From assembly GCA_903824755.1 (NCBI GenBank), contig CAIJXW010000094.1, positions 1-64,000 of the forward strand: DNA of 64,000 bases. Direction: 5' to 3'. Below are positions 62,021 through 64,000 of the stretch, piece after piece (position 1 is the stretch's first letter; each line of letters begins with the position of its first letter). The translations under genes and the position numbers were made by a program. Below the pieces are notes generated by a model. That model was not told the DNA's origin, did not search any database, and was given only the letters and a program-made list of their open reading frames with translations. This DNA comes from an uncultured Bacteroidota bacterium. GTDB lineage: Bacteria > Bacteroidota > Bacteroidia > Flavobacteriales > Flavobacteriaceae.

Positions 62021-62047
62021 TGAGATTGCTTCTTGCCTCGCAATGAC
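62021..62047 (+). repeat. REP-like dispersed repeat upstream of gmk
   Basis: TGAGATTGCTTCTTGCCTCGCAATGAC, related to 54088-54124. Confidence 0.5.
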
Positions 62048-62054
62048 TTTTAAG

Positions 62055-62639
62055 ATGAAAAAAGGAAAATTACTGGTTTTTTCGGCTCCTTCAGGTTCAG
62101 GAAAAACAACAATTGTAAGATATTTATTAGGGAAGGAAGATTTGAATTTAGAATTTTCCGTTTCGTGTACAACTCGTGAAAAACGTGGGGAAGAAATTGA
62201 CGGAAAGGATTATTATTTTATTACGCTTGAAGAATTTAAAAAACACATCAAATCGGGAGATTTTGTCGAATGGGAGGAAGTCTATCGAGATAATTTTTAT
62301 GGAACGCTAAATAGTGAAGTGGAACGCATTTGGGAAAAGGGCAAAAACGTAATTTTTGATATTGATGTGGCGGGTGGATTACGAATAAAAAAGAAATTTT
62401 CCCAAGAAACATTAGCCGTTTTCGTAAAACCACCGAGTATTGATGAGCTAAAAATCAGGTTGAAAAAACGTTCTACGGAAAGCGATGATAAAATTAATAT
62501 GCGAATTGCAAAGGCATCGGTAGAGTTAGCAACTGCCCCGCAATTTGACACTATTATAAAAAATAACGATTTGGATACGGCCAAAGAAGACGCGTATCAA
62601 TTGGTAAAAGCGTTTGTGAACGACAAACCCATTCCTTAA
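62055..62639 (+). CDS. gmk: guanylate kinase
   Basis: MKKGKLLVFSAPSGSGKTTIVRYLL; SCTTREKRGEEIDGKDYYFI; start moved from 62043 to 62055. Confidence 0.96.
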   Translation: MKKGKLLVFSAPSGSGKTTIVRYLLGKEDLNLEFSVSCTTREKRGEEIDGKDYYFITLEEFKKHIKSGDFVEWEEVYRDNFYGTLNSEVERIWEKGKNVIFDIDVAGGLRIKKKFSQETLAVFVKPPSIDELKIRLKKRSTESDDKINMRIAKASVELATAPQFDTIIKNNDLDTAKEDAYQLVKAFVNDKPIP

Positions 62640-62684
62640 TTTTCTATTATTTTAGGAATTTTGTTGTATTAAAATTATGGATTT

Positions 62685-63275
62685 ATGAAAATTGGTCTTT
62701 ATTTCGGAACCTTCAATCCCATTCATGTGGGGCATTTGATAATTGCCAACCATTTTGCCGAGTTTACCGATTTAGAGCAGATTTGGATGGTCGTTACGCC
62801 ACACAATCCATTAAAGAAAAAAGACACATTACTGGCTGATCATAAACGATATGAAATGGTTTTTTTGGCCACCGAAGAATATCCAAAAATCAAACCTTCT
62901 AAAATAGAATTTGATTTGCCGCAGCCAAATTATACGGTGACGACATTGGCACATTTGCAAGAAAAATATCCACAACATGCGTTTTCGTTAATCATGGGAG
63001 AAGATAATTTAAACTCTTTTCACAAGTGGAAAAATTATGAATTTATTTTAGAAAATCACTCCATTTATGTCTATCCAAGAGTCATAGAAACCAAAGAAAA
63101 TGATTCTCAACTCAATATAAAAAATCATTCAAACATTCGTTTTGTTGCTGCTCCGATAATTGAAATCTCCTCTACTTTTATTAGAGAAAGCATCAAAAAC
63201 AAAAAGAACATCAGACCATTACTGCCAGAAAAAGTTTGGGAATTTATTGATTATAATAATCTTTATAAGAAATAA
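62685..63275 (+). CDS. nadD: nicotinate-nucleotide adenylyltransferase
   Basis: GLYFGTFNPIHVGHLIIA, MVVTPHNPLKKK, ISSTFIRESI. Confidence 0.96.
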   Translation: MKIGLYFGTFNPIHVGHLIIANHFAEFTDLEQIWMVVTPHNPLKKKDTLLADHKRYEMVFLATEEYPKIKPSKIEFDLPQPNYTVTTLAHLQEKYPQHAFSLIMGEDNLNSFHKWKNYEFILENHSIYVYPRVIETKENDSQLNIKNHSNIRFVAAPIIEISSTFIRESIKNKKNIRPLLPEKVWEFIDYNNLYKK

Positions 63276-63323
63276 TTAATTTCTTTTTATTTACAATTTT
63301 AACATTATTAAAAAACAAAAAAT

Positions 63324-64000
63324 ATGCTCAATTTTGAATTATACAACCCGACCAATTATGTTTTCGGGAAAGGTCAAATAGAAAAACTCCCAACTTTTAT
63401 TGCTAGTGGGACAAAAATATTATTGGCCTATGGCGGAGGAAGCATCTTTGAAAACGGAATTTATAGTCAAGTTAAAACGGCTTTAAATGGTTTTGAAATT
63501 ATCGAATTTGGCGGGATAGAAGCAAACCCACATTATGAAACATTGATGAAAGCCGTTGCAATTATTAAGGAGCAAAATATTGATTTTATACTCGCTGTTG
63601 GCGGAGGAAGTGTTATTGATGGCGTTAAATTTATATCGGCAGCCGTAAAATTTGATGGAAATCCGATGGAAATGCTTCAAAAAAGAATCTTAATTAAAGA
63701 TTTGACGCAGGTGATTCCTTTTGGAACCGTTTTGACATTGCCAGCAACAGGAAGTGAGATGAATTCTGGGGCAGTAATTACGATTGAAGCCACTCAAGAA
63801 AAACTCGCTTTTGGCGGAAGTGCTTTGTTTCCAAAATTTTCAATTTGCGATCCAACGGTGATTGTTTCGCTGCCAAAAAGGCAAATCGAAAACGGTGTTG
63901 TTGATGCTTATACTCACGTTTTAGAACAATATTTAACCTATGCCCATGATGGTTTTTTGCAGGATAGAATCGCCGAATCAATATTAACAACATTAATAGA
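63324..64000 (+). CDS. iron-containing alcohol dehydrogenase (3' truncated by window)
   Basis: Open frame from ATG at 63324 to window end: MLNFELYNPTNYVFGKGQIEKLP..ILAVGGGSVIDGVKFI..LPATGSEMNSGAVIT; not in the supplied ORF track. Confidence 0.92.
   Translation, partial: MLNFELYNPTNYVFGKGQIEKLPTFIASGTKILLAYGGGSIFENGIYSQVKTALNGFEIIEFGGIEANPHYETLMKAVAIIKEQNIDFILAVGGGSVIDGVKFISAAVKFDGNPMEMLQKRILIKDLTQVIPFGTVLTLPATGSEMNSGAVITIEATQEKLAFGGSALFPKFSICDPTVIVSLPKRQIENGVVDAYTHVLEQYLTYAHDGFLQDRIAESILTTLI

Noticed and set aside
1-64000. CRISPR arrays, rRNA, tRNA genes
   Set aside because: No regularly spaced 24-40 bp repeats with unique spacers and no recognisable tRNA/rRNA sequence seen by eye; a tRNAscan or minced run would be needed to be certain.

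Overview
A 64 kb AT-rich chromosomal segment that looks like Flavobacterium or a close relative (T9SS-type sorting domain, IPExxxVDY protein, TAnnTTTG promoter boxes, lineage-typical gene order). Most of it is housekeeping: mvaS, pepP, AddB/AddA-like helicase-nucleases, an OmpA/TSP3 porin, kbl, sod, a long purF, rnhA-purN, acpP-fabF-rnc-pyk, dinB, pgi, TDO, hppD-hmgA, uvrC, lspA-dksA-ileS, recO, a PorZ-like protein, gdhA, gmk and nadD, ending in a truncated iron-containing alcohol dehydrogenase. Accessory DNA is concentrated in two places. (1) About 17.1-18.6 kb: a DUF4143 AAA ATPase with a 23-bp tandem repeat directly upstream of its promoter, next to a HipA-like C-terminal remnant. (2) About 48.3-54.1 kb: a two-gene type II R-M cassette (ATGA-coupled 5mC methyltransferase and putative restriction endonuclease) between perfect 24-bp direct repeats, and a DUF5343 + Swt1-type HEPN pair in which the DUF5343 frame is split by an in-frame TAA. 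Similar hairpins sit just 3' of the R-M and HEPN units, so these may be mobile cassette-like units. A four-copy dispersed structured repeat (TAGCCC-GAT...variable hairpin with T-rich loop...GGAAATAGCTCC), always on the + strand, is the most interesting non-coding signal. All family assignments come from reading protein motifs; no database search was run.
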